Below, piece by piece: positions 44,013 through 53,295 of a stretch of DNA of 64,000 nucleotides; position 1 is the stretch's first letter; each line of letters begins with the position of its first letter. The DNA is from JAHEEL01 sp963700375. GTDB taxonomy: Bacteria; Actinomycetota; Acidimicrobiia; Spongiisociales; UBA5794. The stretch lies in contig CAVOXF010000004.1 in assembly GCA_963700375.1 (NCBI GenBank), positions 124,001-188,000 of the forward strand, read 5' to 3'. Both the position numbers and the translations under genes were made by a program. Below the pieces are notes generated by a model. It did no database searches, had not been told where the DNA came from, and was given only the letters and a program-made list of their open reading frames with translations.

Positions 44013-45203
44013 ATGACCACGTCCATGCTCGATCGGCCGGGGATTCGGCTGGCTCCCATCGCGGTGATCGTCGGCGTCTGCGTGGCGATTCTCGGCGCCG
44101 CGTTCGCCGGAAGCGGGGCATCGACCGTTGGCGGGCGCCTCGGTGGCGACTTCCCTGCGTTCTACGCTGCCGGTCGCATCGTCATCGAAGGCTCGGGAGA
44201 CGTCCTCTACGATCCGGCAACCCAGGCCGAATTTCAGGAAGCGCTGTATCCGCAGTCGGATGGATACCTCTTCTTCGCGTACCCGCCGTTCACAGCCGTC
44301 GCGTACGCGGCGCTTGCCATCCTCCCGTACCGGCTCGCGTTCGCGATCCACGGGCTGCTCGCCGTCGCGGCGCTCTGGGGCGCCGTTCGCCTGGCCCGGC
44401 CGCTGCTGCCATCTCTCCTGCGCTCTCGCCGACATGAGCTCGCGGCGGTCGCGGTCATGCTCGCGATGTACCCGATCCTCCGGTCGGTGCTGGGCGGACA
44501 GAACACCGCGTTCACGATCCTTCTCCTGGCCGCCGTCTGGCGATTCGGGGTCGATCACCACCCTGCGTTCTCGGGGCTCTCGCTTGCGGCGCTCCTCTAC
44601 AAGCCGCAGTACGGCGTGCTCGCCCTCATGCTCGTGGCCGCGGCGCGTCGCTGGAAGATCCTCGCCTGGTGGCTGGCGGGTGCCGCCGTCGCGTACCTCG
44701 CCGGCGTCGCGGTCGCCGGGTGGGGATGGCCCGCTTCGTGGCTCGATCAATCCGGGGTCTTCAACGACGAGAACCTTGTGGTCAACGGCGACCTCATGGT
44801 GTCGTCGATCGGATGGTTCCGCAGCCTGTTCGGCGTCGCGGAGACCTGGCCCGGCGTCGTGGGATTCGGCCTCGCCGCGGTCGTGGGCTTGGCGACTGCC
44901 GTTGCCTGGTGGCGTCGCGGTATCGAGGCCGAAGCACTTGCGCTCGCGTCAACCGCGATCGTAATCGGTGCACCGTCTGCGCTCTACTACGACGCCGGTA
45001 TCGCCGCGGGGGCGATTGCCGTCGGTGCCGAACGGAGTTGGCCGGGCAGAGCCCGGGTGGTTGCCGGAGTCGTTGTCGTTTCGTGGTCGCAGCTCGCGGC
45101 GAGCACCCTCGGCTGGAGTCCGCTCTTTCCGGTCCTCGTCGGAGTGTTCATCTGGTCGGCCGCAGCGGTCTACCGAACGAGGAGCGCCGACACCCTCGTT
45201 TAG
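44013..45203 (+). CDS. GT87-family (DUF2029) membrane glycosyltransferase
   Basis: A 396-residue polytopic protein with about 10 helices. The extracytoplasmic loop after helix 1 contains GGDFPAFYAAGRIV near residue 43, with the conserved Asp of GT87 polyprenyl-phosphate-mannose-dependent mannosyltransferases, followed by LYDPATQAEFQ and the YPPFTAV segment near residue 85. LYKPQYG near residue 195 is also typical. Likely role: adding sugar units to envelope glycans from a lipid-linked donor. It sits between uvrB and uvrA, an insertion in an otherwise repair-only cluster. Confidence 0.82.
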   Translation: MTTSMLDRPGIRLAPIAVIVGVCVAILGAAFAGSGASTVGGRLGGDFPAFYAAGRIVIEGSGDVLYDPATQAEFQEALYPQSDGYLFFAYPPFTAVAYAALAILPYRLAFAIHGLLAVAALWGAVRLARPLLPSLLRSRRHELAAVAVMLAMYPILRSVLGGQNTAFTILLLAAVWRFGVDHHPAFSGLSLAALLYKPQYGVLALMLVAAARRWKILAWWLAGAAVAYLAGVAVAGWGWPASWLDQSGVFNDENLVVNGDLMVSSIGWFRSLFGVAETWPGVVGFGLAAVVGLATAVAWWRRGIEAEALALASTAIVIGAPSALYYDAGIAAGAIAVGAERSWPGRARVVAGVVVVSWSQLAASTLGWSPLFPVLVGVFIWSAAAVYRTRSADTLV

Positions 45204-45251
45204 CGCCGGATACCGACTTCACTACGGACACGGCGACGAGGGAAGTACGAG

Positions 45252-48197
45252 ATGGCAAGCGAAACGATCCACATCAGTGGTGCTCGCGAGCACAATCTGA
45301 AGGATCTCCACCTGGAGTTGCCGCGCGACGAGCTGATCGTCTTCACCGGCCTCTCGGGCTCTGGGAAGTCCTCGCTCGCCTTCGACACCATCTACGCCGA
45401 AGGACAGCGGCGCTATGTCGAGTCCCTGTCCGCGTACGCGCGGCAGTTCCTGGGACAGATGGACAAGCCGGACGTCGACTTCATCGAGGGCCTGTCGCCG
45501 GCGATCTCGATCGACCAGAAGACCGCCAGCCGGAACCCGCGTTCGACGGTCGGCACGGTCACCGAGATCCATGACTACCTCCGCCTGCTCTACGCCAGGA
45601 TCGGGATTCCTCATTGCCCCAACGACGGCTCTCCGGTCAATCGCCAGACGCCGCAGCAGATCGTGGATCACATCCTGGAGATCGGCGAAGGAACGCGTTT
45701 CCAGATCCTCGCCCCGGTGATTCGGGGCCGCAAGGGAGAGTACGAGCAACTCCTGAAGGACCTCGCCCTCGACGGCTTCAGCCGTGCGCGCATCGACGGC
45801 GAGGTGCGGGACCTCACCGACCACATCACGCTTGATCGCTACTTCCAACACACCATCGAAGTCGTGGTCGACCGCCTCGTCCGGAAGGAAGGCATCGAGC
45901 GACGCCTTGCCGACTCGCTCGAAACCGCCCTGCGGCTCGCTGACGGCATCGCCCACGTCGCAATCGAGGACGGACCGACCCTCTCGTTCAGTCAGCACTT
46001 TGCCTGTCCCGAATGCGGTCTCTCGTTCGACGAACTCCAGCCTCGGAACTTCTCATTCAACAGCCCGTATGGGGCATGTGAGGAGTGCTCGGGCATCGGG
46101 ACGCGATTCCAGATCGATCCGGCCCTCATCGTCCCGCAGCCGGACCGGAGCCTGCTCGAAGGTGCGATCGCACCGTGGCGTGGCCGCCACCGATTGAGCT
46201 ACTACCAACGTGTGTTGACGGCCGTTGCCGCCGAAGAGGGTATCGACATGGAGATGCCGTATCGGGATCTCGCCGAAGCACACCGGCAGTTGCTCATGTA
46301 CGGGGGCAGCGACCGTGCCTACACCGTCACGTACGAAAACCGGTTCGGCCGCATGCGGCGGTACGACACGAACTTCGAGGGCGCGGTGCCGTGGCTCGAG
46401 CGCCGCTACGCCGACTCGGACAGCGATGCGGTGCGTGAGGGCTACCAGCAGTTCATGCGGGAGGTGCCGTGCCGTGCGTGCGGCGGTGGGCGCCTCAACC
46501 CGATCTCGCTCGCGGTCACCATCGGCGGCGTGTCGATCGACACTCTCTCGAGCCTCTCGCTCGGCAAGGCGTCGGAGCAACTCGCCGGTCTCGATTTGTC
46601 GGACCGCGATGAGCAGATCGCCGGCCGCGTGATCAAGGAGATCCGGGCACGCCTCGATTTCCTCCTCAACGTCGGTCTCGACTACCTGACGCTCAAGAGG
46701 TCGGCGGCGACACTGGCCGGGGGAGAGGCGCAGCGAATCCGGCTGGCTACGCAGATCGGTTCGGGCCTGGTAGGGGTGCTCTACATCCTCGACGAGCCAT
46801 CCATCGGATTGCACCAGCGCGACAACCAGCGGCTCATCGAAACGCTCGTGCGTCTTCGGGATCTGGGCAACACGTTGATCGTCGTCGAACACGACGAAGA
46901 GACCATCCGGGTCGCCGACTACATCGTGGATATCGGCCCTGGAGCGGGTGAACACGGAGGACAGATCGTCGCCGAGGGCACGCTCGCCGACATCGAGAAC
47001 GAACCGGGATCTCTGACCGGCGACTACCTCGCCGGCCGTCGCTCGATCGCTGTACCGGGGGAGCGGCGTATCGGTTCGGGAGCCTCGCTCGTCGTCCGCG
47101 GTGCGACCGAGAACAATCTGCAGGGAATCGATGTCGAGTTTCCACTCGGCCGCTTCATTGCGGTGACGGGCGTGTCGGGAAGTGGCAAGTCGTCGCTGGT
47201 TCAGGAGATCCTCTCGAAATCGCTCCACGCCGAACTGCACGGTGCGAAGCGGATACCCGGCCAGCATCAACGCATCGACGGCATCGAGCATGTCGACAAG
47301 GTCATCAACATCGACCAGTCGCCGATCGGACGAACACCGCGGTCCAACCCGGTCACGTACACGAAGGCTTTCGACGCTATCCGGCAGCTCTTCGCTTCCA
47401 CGCAGGACGCAAAGATGCGCGGCTACAAGCCGGGGCGGTTCTCATTCAACGTCGCCGGCGGCCGGTGCGAGACCTGCAAAGGCGATGGGACGCTGAAGAT
47501 CGAGATGCACTTCCTCCCGGATGTCTACATCCCCTGCGACACCTGCAAAGGGCGTCGCTACAACCGAGACACGCTCGAGGTCACGTTCAAGGGTCACTCG
47601 ATTGCGGACGTGCTCGAGATGTCGATCGAAGAGGCGCTCCATTTCTTCGAGAATCAGCCCAGGATCTCGCGCATTCTTGGAACCCTGTTCGACGTCGGCC
47701 TTGGCTACATCCGTCTCGGGCAACCGGCTCCGACCCTGTCGGGCGGCGAAGCACAGCGAGTGAAGCTGGCAGCCGAACTCGCGAAGCGCTCGACCGGTCG
47801 TACCTTCTACATCCTCGATGAACCGACGACCGGACTCCACTTCGAAGACATCCGGAAGCTCCTCGGAGTGCTGGAACGCCTCGTGGACGCCGGGAACACC
47901 GTTGTGGTGATCGAGCACAACCTCGACGTTGTCAAGACCGCCGACTGGGTGATCGATCTCGGGCCGGACGGCGGTGACGGGGGCGGCAGCGTCGTCGCAG
48001 AAGGAACACCCGAAGACGTGGCGCTCGTTGCGGAATCACACACGGGAGCCTTTCTACAGGCCATACTGCCGCAACCGGCCGTTCGAGCAATGCAAGGAAG
48101 GGACGGCATCGGGATGCGATCTGTTCGAGAGAGTCCGACACGAGATTCGAAGGTGCATCGGCACACTGGCTCTCGCTCGTCGGTGATCGAACCCTGA
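45252..48197 (+). CDS. uvrA: excinuclease ABC subunit A
   Basis: Damage-recognition ATPase of nucleotide excision repair, 981 residues. Two ABC modules: Walker A TGLSGSGKSSLAF near residue 34 and TGVSGSGKSSLVQ near residue 640; signature TLAGGEAQRIRLA near residue 490 and TLSGGEAQRVKLA near residue 830; two CxxC-type zinc modules (FACPECGLSF...CEEC near 249-277, RCETCKGDG...CDTCKGRRY near 738-765). The C-terminal 40 residues after AILPQ are unusually basic and poorly conserved. AGGGAAG precedes ATG 45252 by about 7 bases. Confidence 0.98.
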   Translation: MASETIHISGAREHNLKDLHLELPRDELIVFTGLSGSGKSSLAFDTIYAEGQRRYVESLSAYARQFLGQMDKPDVDFIEGLSPAISIDQKTASRNPRSTVGTVTEIHDYLRLLYARIGIPHCPNDGSPVNRQTPQQIVDHILEIGEGTRFQILAPVIRGRKGEYEQLLKDLALDGFSRARIDGEVRDLTDHITLDRYFQHTIEVVVDRLVRKEGIERRLADSLETALRLADGIAHVAIEDGPTLSFSQHFACPECGLSFDELQPRNFSFNSPYGACEECSGIGTRFQIDPALIVPQPDRSLLEGAIAPWRGRHRLSYYQRVLTAVAAEEGIDMEMPYRDLAEAHRQLLMYGGSDRAYTVTYENRFGRMRRYDTNFEGAVPWLERRYADSDSDAVREGYQQFMREVPCRACGGGRLNPISLAVTIGGVSIDTLSSLSLGKASEQLAGLDLSDRDEQIAGRVIKEIRARLDFLLNVGLDYLTLKRSAATLAGGEAQRIRLATQIGSGLVGVLYILDEPSIGLHQRDNQRLIETLVRLRDLGNTLIVVEHDEETIRVADYIVDIGPGAGEHGGQIVAEGTLADIENEPGSLTGDYLAGRRSIAVPGERRIGSGASLVVRGATENNLQGIDVEFPLGRFIAVTGVSGSGKSSLVQEILSKSLHAELHGAKRIPGQHQRIDGIEHVDKVINIDQSPIGRTPRSNPVTYTKAFDAIRQLFASTQDAKMRGYKPGRFSFNVAGGRCETCKGDGTLKIEMHFLPDVYIPCDTCKGRRYNRDTLEVTFKGHSIADVLEMSIEEALHFFENQPRISRILGTLFDVGLGYIRLGQPAPTLSGGEAQRVKLAAELAKRSTGRTFYILDEPTTGLHFEDIRKLLGVLERLVDAGNTVVVIEHNLDVVKTADWVIDLGPDGGDGGGSVVAEGTPEDVALVAESHTGAFLQAILPQPAVRAMQGRDGIGMRSVRESPTRDSKVHRHTGSRSSVIEP

Positions 48198-48206
48198 GGT
48201 TGTCCG

Positions 48207-50372
48207 GTGGTCGATGAGCGCCCAACCCGCATAGACACATCCGTTGATTCCACCCCGCGATGGATCATCGCGACCCTGGTCGCGATCCCGACACTATGGA
48301 CCTGCTTCATCATGCTCGGCTTCATGGGAAGCGGAGCTGGCTCTTCGATCCTTCAGTTTCCCACCATGTTGCTGAACAACACACCGACGGGAGGGGATGT
48401 CGGCGCACACGTCCTGTTGCCGCAGATCCTTCGAGATGTGCTCCTTCCCTCGTGGCTCATCTCCGGATGGAGCGACGCATGGTTCGCCGGCTTCCCCGCG
48501 CTCTACTTCTACTTCCCGTTCCCTATGACGGTTGCGGCAATCCTCGGCGCCGTCCTGCCGGCAGGTGTCGCGTTGAAGATCGTGATCTCGGCGGGCGTTG
48601 TCGCACTACCGGGAGTGACGTACCTCCTGGTGCGGTGGATGGGCTTCGAGCGGATCGTCGCCGCGGTTGCGGCATCCGGCGGCGCGGCCTTCGCTTTCAT
48701 GGAGAGTTACGACATTTTCGGGGGCAACATCAAGTCAACGCTCGCCGGCGAATTCTCGTTCTCATGGTCGCTCGCGTTCGGAATCCTGTATCTCGGGTTC
48801 ATCGCCCGCGACACAAGAGACGGCGGGCGCTTCACAGCGTGGCCCGGGGTGATCCTCGCTTTGGCCACGCTGTCACACATCGTCACCACGATCGTGATCG
48901 TTGTCATCACGATTCCGTGGCTCTTCCGCAGGCGCACAGCTCGCGTCGTTGCAGCGTCATGGGCGCTGGGATTCGCGCTCTCAGCCTTCTGGTCGATACC
49001 GTTTGTTGTCGGCGTTCTTCGCGGCATGACGACTGATATGCGCTGGGCGTCAGTCACCGGCATCCTGGGATCGGAGGGTTTGATCCCCACAGACCTGGTG
49101 CCGGCACTCGTTCTGGGTGTCGGCGGCCTTGTCTGGAGCCTCATCCGGAAGGACCGTGTAGGCCTACTGGTCGGCCTCGTGGTCGTCCCACTGGCCGGCT
49201 ATCTCCTCCTTCCCTGGTTCGACGTCGGCTTGATCAACAACGGGCGCTTGCTGCCCTACTGGTACCTCGGCGTATACATCTTCGCTGGGATTGCCGTTGG
49301 TCTCGGCGTCGTCTACCTGGGTGGCCTTCGGCGCGACGCCGGGAACCCGGCCGCCCGCTACGCGCTGATGGCGGTCGTGATCGCGGTCGGCGCCACCGTG
49401 ATTTCCATGAGCGACGTGACCCATTGGGTCGACTGGGACTTCGAGGGGTACGAGGGCAAGGCCGACTTTGATCAATACGCGGCGCTGATGCAGGCGGTTG
49501 GCGACCTCCCCCCGGGGCGCGTCATGTGGGAAGAGAACGAGGCCATGCATCGGTACGGGACCGAGCTGGCGCTCATGTTGTTCCCGTATTGGAGTCCCGA
49601 CCACCCAACCATGGCTGGGGTCTACCAGGAATCGTCCCTCACGACACCCTTCAATCTGATCAACGCCGGCGAGGTTGGGCTCGAAGGCACTCCGCGGATT
49701 GAAGGCCTGCGCTACCACGCGATGAACTTCGAACGCGGTATCGCCCACCTCGGTGTCTACGGAGTCAGCTACTACGTCTCGTTCACCGAGGAGGCGGCGG
49801 CCGCAGCACTCACCTCCGGGCTCGAACCGATCGTCGTTGTCCCGCCGTGGACGGTCTTCGCGCTGCCTGCAAGCGGTATGGTCGACATCGCGACGTTCTC
49901 CCCTTCGGTATGGGCCGGCGACGCGGGCTTCACAGCGGCATCGCTCGAGTGGTACGACGACATCGACAATCTCGATCGATGGCTGGTGAGCGATGGTCCG
50001 GCGCAATGGCAGCGGATCGACGCGGTCGCTGCCCGCCGGGCGGCGGTTCCGCTCGGCGACACGGCCGGGGCCGTGAGTGACGTCGTGGTGGACAACGGTC
50101 GGGTCTCGTTCTCGACGACGGCCGTCGGCGTACCCCACCTGGTCAAGGTCGCGTACTTCCCGAACTGGACCGCCCAAGGCGCCGATGGCCCGTATCGAGC
50201 GGCGCCCTCGCTGATGGTTGTCGTTCCGACCTCCGAGAACGTCGTGCTCGAGTTCGCGCGCGGTTGGCCCGAGTACGGCGGCCTGATCGTCACCGTGGCG
50301 ACGGTGCTGCTGCTGATCGGGTGGGGGGCGATGGCGGCCAGGGCCCGTCGGCAGGACGCGGTGGTGCAATGA
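48207..50372 (+). CDS. large polytopic membrane protein (YfhO/GT-C-like)
   Basis: A 721-residue protein with about 12 helices in the first 400 residues, a long extracytoplasmic C-terminal region (about 400-690) and a final helix before a basic tail. The loop after helix 1 contains PTGGDVGAHVLLPQIL near residue 60, with an Asp-His-type pattern like that of GT-C glycosyltransferases and YfhO-like proteins. HLVKVAYFPNWTAQG near residue 640 also occurs in the C-terminal domain of such proteins. Precise function is not recognised. GTG 48207 follows GAGG of the uvrA stop region; the methyltransferase gene overlaps its end by 4 bases. Confidence 0.75.
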   Translation: MVDERPTRIDTSVDSTPRWIIATLVAIPTLWTCFIMLGFMGSGAGSSILQFPTMLLNNTPTGGDVGAHVLLPQILRDVLLPSWLISGWSDAWFAGFPALYFYFPFPMTVAAILGAVLPAGVALKIVISAGVVALPGVTYLLVRWMGFERIVAAVAASGGAAFAFMESYDIFGGNIKSTLAGEFSFSWSLAFGILYLGFIARDTRDGGRFTAWPGVILALATLSHIVTTIVIVVITIPWLFRRRTARVVAASWALGFALSAFWSIPFVVGVLRGMTTDMRWASVTGILGSEGLIPTDLVPALVLGVGGLVWSLIRKDRVGLLVGLVVVPLAGYLLLPWFDVGLINNGRLLPYWYLGVYIFAGIAVGLGVVYLGGLRRDAGNPAARYALMAVVIAVGATVISMSDVTHWVDWDFEGYEGKADFDQYAALMQAVGDLPPGRVMWEENEAMHRYGTELALMLFPYWSPDHPTMAGVYQESSLTTPFNLINAGEVGLEGTPRIEGLRYHAMNFERGIAHLGVYGVSYYVSFTEEAAAAALTSGLEPIVVVPPWTVFALPASGMVDIATFSPSVWAGDAGFTAASLEWYDDIDNLDRWLVSDGPAQWQRIDAVAARRAAVPLGDTAGAVSDVVVDNGRVSFSTTAVGVPHLVKVAYFPNWTAQGADGPYRAAPSLMVVVPTSENVVLEFARGWPEYGGLIVTVATVLLLIGWGAMAARARRQDAVVQ

Positions 50373-51073
50373 GCGGCTCGATCGAGAACTGGGATGACAT
50401 CGCAGAGTGGTGGAGGGGTGAGGTGGCCGACGACCCGGTCTACCTCGAGGACATCGCACCGATGCTGCGTCACCTCGTCGGATCACCTCCAGACCGCGTC
50501 CTCGAACTCGGATGCGGGGACGGGCAGTGGCTTCGATGGCTCGGCCACACGTCTCGAGCCGCATTCGGTTGCGACCGCTCCAGTGATCTACTGAGCGGCG
50601 CGGTGGACAACTACCCGGTTGCCGTGTGTGACCTCCCCTCGCTTGCGTGGTTGAGGGAAGGGTCGATCGACACCGCGTTCTCCGTGTTCGTTCTCGATCT
50701 CATCGAGGACATCGCCGCGTTCTTCGCCGAGACCGAACGCATCGTTGCACCCGGCGGAGCGCTGGTCGTCATCATCAACCACCCGATCTTCACCGCTCCC
50801 GGCTCCGGTCCGTTCATGGACCCGGATCTGGACGTATTCTGGCGCTGGGGCGACTACCTGGAACCCGGGGCGAGCGACGTGCCCGCAGGTGACCACACGG
50901 TGACCATGTACCACCGCTCTATTGCCCATGTTCTGGCCACTGCAGCGCGTGCCGGCTGGCGCCTGGAGGATGCGATCGAGGCTCCACTTGGTGCAGCCGC
51001 CATCGAACGCGAACCGTCGTATCGGGGCCAGGAGGGCATCCCGCGTTTCCTCGGCTTCCGCTGGCGCCACTGA
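50369..51073 (+). CDS. SAM-dependent methyltransferase
   Basis: A 234-residue class I methyltransferase. Motif I VLELGCGDGQWL is near residue 44, the acidic motif following is FGCDRSSDLL near residue 65, and the post-motif region AFSVFVLDLIEDIAAFFAE is near residue 105. Substrate unknown. ATG 50369 overlaps the stop of the membrane-protein gene (ATGA), so the two are likely co-translated and may modify the same envelope molecule. An upstream in-frame extension is a shadow of the neighbour. Confidence 0.85.
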   Translation: MSGSIENWDDIAEWWRGEVADDPVYLEDIAPMLRHLVGSPPDRVLELGCGDGQWLRWLGHTSRAAFGCDRSSDLLSGAVDNYPVAVCDLPSLAWLREGSIDTAFSVFVLDLIEDIAAFFAETERIVAPGGALVVIINHPIFTAPGSGPFMDPDLDVFWRWGDYLEPGASDVPAGDHTVTMYHRSIAHVLATAARAGWRLEDAIEAPLGAAAIEREPSYRGQEGIPRFLGFRWRH

Positions 51074-51133
51074 TTCAAGACTTCGTACCGATCTGCCGAT
51101 ATAGCACTGGTACCAACCACCACGGAGGCCGCG

Positions 51134-51361
51134 ATGACGGATCATCTCGTCGCATACGAATATGGCACCGGACAGGTGTGGGGCTGCATCAAGGCCCGGT
51201 CAACGGCAGAGATCAGCGCCGTCGTCCCCGAGGTCGACATCTACGCCGCTCCGCCGCCGTGGATGGGAGAGGGTGAAGTGCGCTTGTTACGCGAGCGGGC
51301 GATCTACCTGTCCGATCACGCGCTCGACTCTATCGTGCACCGGCGGTCTTCGGCAGCCTGA
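51134..51361 (+). CDS. small conserved protein
   Basis: A 75-residue soluble protein of unknown function that starts MTDHLVAYEYGTGQVWG and contains ARSTAEISAVVPEVDIY, then a PPPWMGEGEVRLLRER helix. The pattern resembles small actinobacterial proteins found near repair genes, but I cannot name it. ATG 51134 follows GGAGG (51123-51127) at 6 bases. A 7-bp hairpin spans its stop codon. Confidence 0.72.
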   Translation: MTDHLVAYEYGTGQVWGCIKARSTAEISAVVPEVDIYAAPPPWMGEGEVRLLRERAIYLSDHALDSIVHRRSSAA

Positions 51362-51389
51362 GCTACAGGCTGCGAGCTGCGAGCTGCGA
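51353..51389 (+). repeat. hairpin and 7-bp triplicate at a gene end
   Basis: GCAGCCT (51353-51359) pairs with AGGCTGC (51367-51373) around the stop codon of the small gene. The unit GCTGCGA then occurs three times in a row (51369-51389). It may act as a weak terminator; there is no U-tract. Confidence 0.5.
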
Positions 51390-51456
51390 GCAGAACCGCC
51401 TGGGCGCTGACCGGGGACGCCTGTTGCGGTTCGTCGGCTGAGCGGGCGGTGGGGGA

Positions 51457-51462
51457 TAGCAT
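51457..51462 (+). promoter_or_regulatory. -10 hexamer TAGCAT, leaderless promoter of uvrC
   Basis: TAGCAT, 6 bases, then ATG 51469. Confidence 0.6.
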
Positions 51463-51468
51463 CGGGGC

Positions 51469-53295
51469 ATGTTCCAACGGCCGTTTGCGTCTGAGATCCC
51501 GGACAGCCCGGGCGTGTATCTGTTTCGCGATGAACATGGCGCGGTCTTGTACGTCGGTAAGGCCAAGTCCCTGCGCAAGCGCCTGGCCAACTACTTCGGT
51601 TCCGATGTCCGGGGGAAGACGGCCATCATGGTGGACGCCGCCGCGAGCGTCGACTGGATCGTGACACCGTCCGAAGTAGCGGCACTGATGACCGAGTTCT
51701 CGCTCGTTCAGGAGCATCAGCCGCGGTTCAATATCCGTCTCCGTGACGACAAGAGCTTTCCCTATCTCGCACTCACCGTGTCACAGGAGTGGCCCCGGGC
51801 GATGATCGTCCGCGGGAAGCGACGGAAGGACACGCAGTACTTCGGCCCGTATGCGCACGCGTATGCGATCCGCCAGACCCTCGATCTCATGCTGCGCACG
51901 TTTCCGATCCGTACCTGCACCGACGCCAAGTTCAAACGGCACGAGGCCACGGGCCGGCCCTGTCTCCTGTTCCACATCGAGAAATGCGCGGGGCCGTGCG
52001 TTGGAGAGGTCGAACCGGCCGCCTACCAGGACCTGGTCGACGGCCTGGCATCGTTCTTCGCCGGCGACGCTACTGCCGTCATCGAGCGGCTGACCGCGGA
52101 GATGCAGGCTGCTGCAGCGGCACAGGAGTACGAACAGGCGGCGCGCATCCGCGATCAGTTGAGCGCGGTGTCGAGTGCAACGGAACGCCAGGAATTGGTG
52201 ACCGAACGCCCGGACGACTTCGATGTCATCGCCGTGGCCGAAGACGAATTGGAGGCCGCGCTCGTTGTGCTCAACATCCGGAGGGGGCGGATCACGGGAC
52301 GCAGGGCGACGGTCGTCGACCGCGTCGAAGATGTCGACACTGCCTCACTCGTCGGCATTCTGCTGACCGCGGTGTACGGGTCGGAGCGACCTCCCCGGGA
52401 GGTTCTCCTCCAGCAACTCCCGGACGACGCTGCGGTGCGGGCCGCCTGGCTTGGCGAGCGGCGCGGGAGCGGGGTGTCGCTTCGTGTGCCCCAACGAGGG
52501 GCGAAGCGGCGGGTTCTGGAGACCGCTGCCGACAATGCCGCCGAGGAGTTCAACCGCCACCGCCTGAAGCGGCACACCGATCACAATGCCCGAGCCCGGG
52601 CGCTGAACGACCTGCAGATGGCGCTGGATCTTCCGAGGCCACCGCTCCGGATCGAGTGCTACGACATCTCCACCATTCAGGGCACCAACACCGTCGCATC
52701 GATGGTCGTGTTCGAAGACGGGCTTCCGAAGAAGAGCGACTACCGTCGGTTCAAGATCCGCACCGTTGACGGCCAGGACGACTTCGCCTCGATGGAGGAG
52801 GTACTCCGGCGCCGGCTCGGGGCGTATCTCGCCGAGAGGGAACAACCCGTCGAGGAACGGGGCCGGTTCGCGTACCCGCCGTCGCTCATCGTGGTGGATG
52901 GCGGCGCCGGCCAGCTGGGGCGAGCCGTCGCCGTGCTTGCCGACCTGGGACTCGACATTCCGGCGGTCGGCATCGCCAAGCGCCTGGAAGAGGTGTACGT
53001 CCCCGGCCGGCCCGATCCGGTTCGGATTCCCAAAGGGCGTGAGTCGCTGTATCTCCTACAACGCGTGCGGGACGAGGCCCACCGTTTCGCAATCACGTAC
53101 CACCGCACGCTTCGGGGGAAGCAGATGATCGACTCCGTGCTCGATGATGCGCCGGGCATCGGTCCGACGAGGAAGAAGCTTCTGATCCGAACGTTCGGAT
53201 CCCTGAAGCAGATCCGTGCCGCATCGAAAGAGGACCTTGCAGAGGTCCTTCCCGATAGTGTGGCGTCGAGACTTTGGGAGAACCTACATGGATGA
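51469..53295 (+). CDS. uvrC: excinuclease ABC subunit C
   Basis: Dual-incision nuclease of nucleotide excision repair, 608 residues. The GIY-YIG domain begins IPDSPGVYLFRDEHGAVLYVGKAKSLRKRL (about 8-37). The UVR motif is near 195-230, the RNase H-like domain starts near LRIECYDISTIQGTNTVASMVVF (395-417) with catalytic Asp residues there and in IVVDGGAGQL (about 472), and two helix-hairpin-helix motifs lie at the C-terminus (DDAPGIGPTRKKLLI). The stop overlaps rapZ by 8 bp. Confidence 0.98.
   Translation: MFQRPFASEIPDSPGVYLFRDEHGAVLYVGKAKSLRKRLANYFGSDVRGKTAIMVDAAASVDWIVTPSEVAALMTEFSLVQEHQPRFNIRLRDDKSFPYLALTVSQEWPRAMIVRGKRRKDTQYFGPYAHAYAIRQTLDLMLRTFPIRTCTDAKFKRHEATGRPCLLFHIEKCAGPCVGEVEPAAYQDLVDGLASFFAGDATAVIERLTAEMQAAAAAQEYEQAARIRDQLSAVSSATERQELVTERPDDFDVIAVAEDELEAALVVLNIRRGRITGRRATVVDRVEDVDTASLVGILLTAVYGSERPPREVLLQQLPDDAAVRAAWLGERRGSGVSLRVPQRGAKRRVLETAADNAAEEFNRHRLKRHTDHNARARALNDLQMALDLPRPPLRIECYDISTIQGTNTVASMVVFEDGLPKKSDYRRFKIRTVDGQDDFASMEEVLRRRLGAYLAEREQPVEERGRFAYPPSLIVVDGGAGQLGRAVAVLADLGLDIPAVGIAKRLEEVYVPGRPDPVRIPKGRESLYLLQRVRDEAHRFAITYHRTLRGKQMIDSVLDDAPGIGPTRKKLLIRTFGSLKQIRAASKEDLAEVLPDSVASRLWENLHG

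Noticed and set aside
41918..47291. Minus-strand open frames of 488 and 412 codons opposite uvrB and uvrA
   Set aside because: Antisense shadows; the plus-strand genes carry every expected motif.
49164..50564. Minus-strand open frame opposite the 721-residue membrane protein
   Set aside because: Its translation has the Arg/His-rich look of a shadow, while the plus-strand frame has clear membrane helices.
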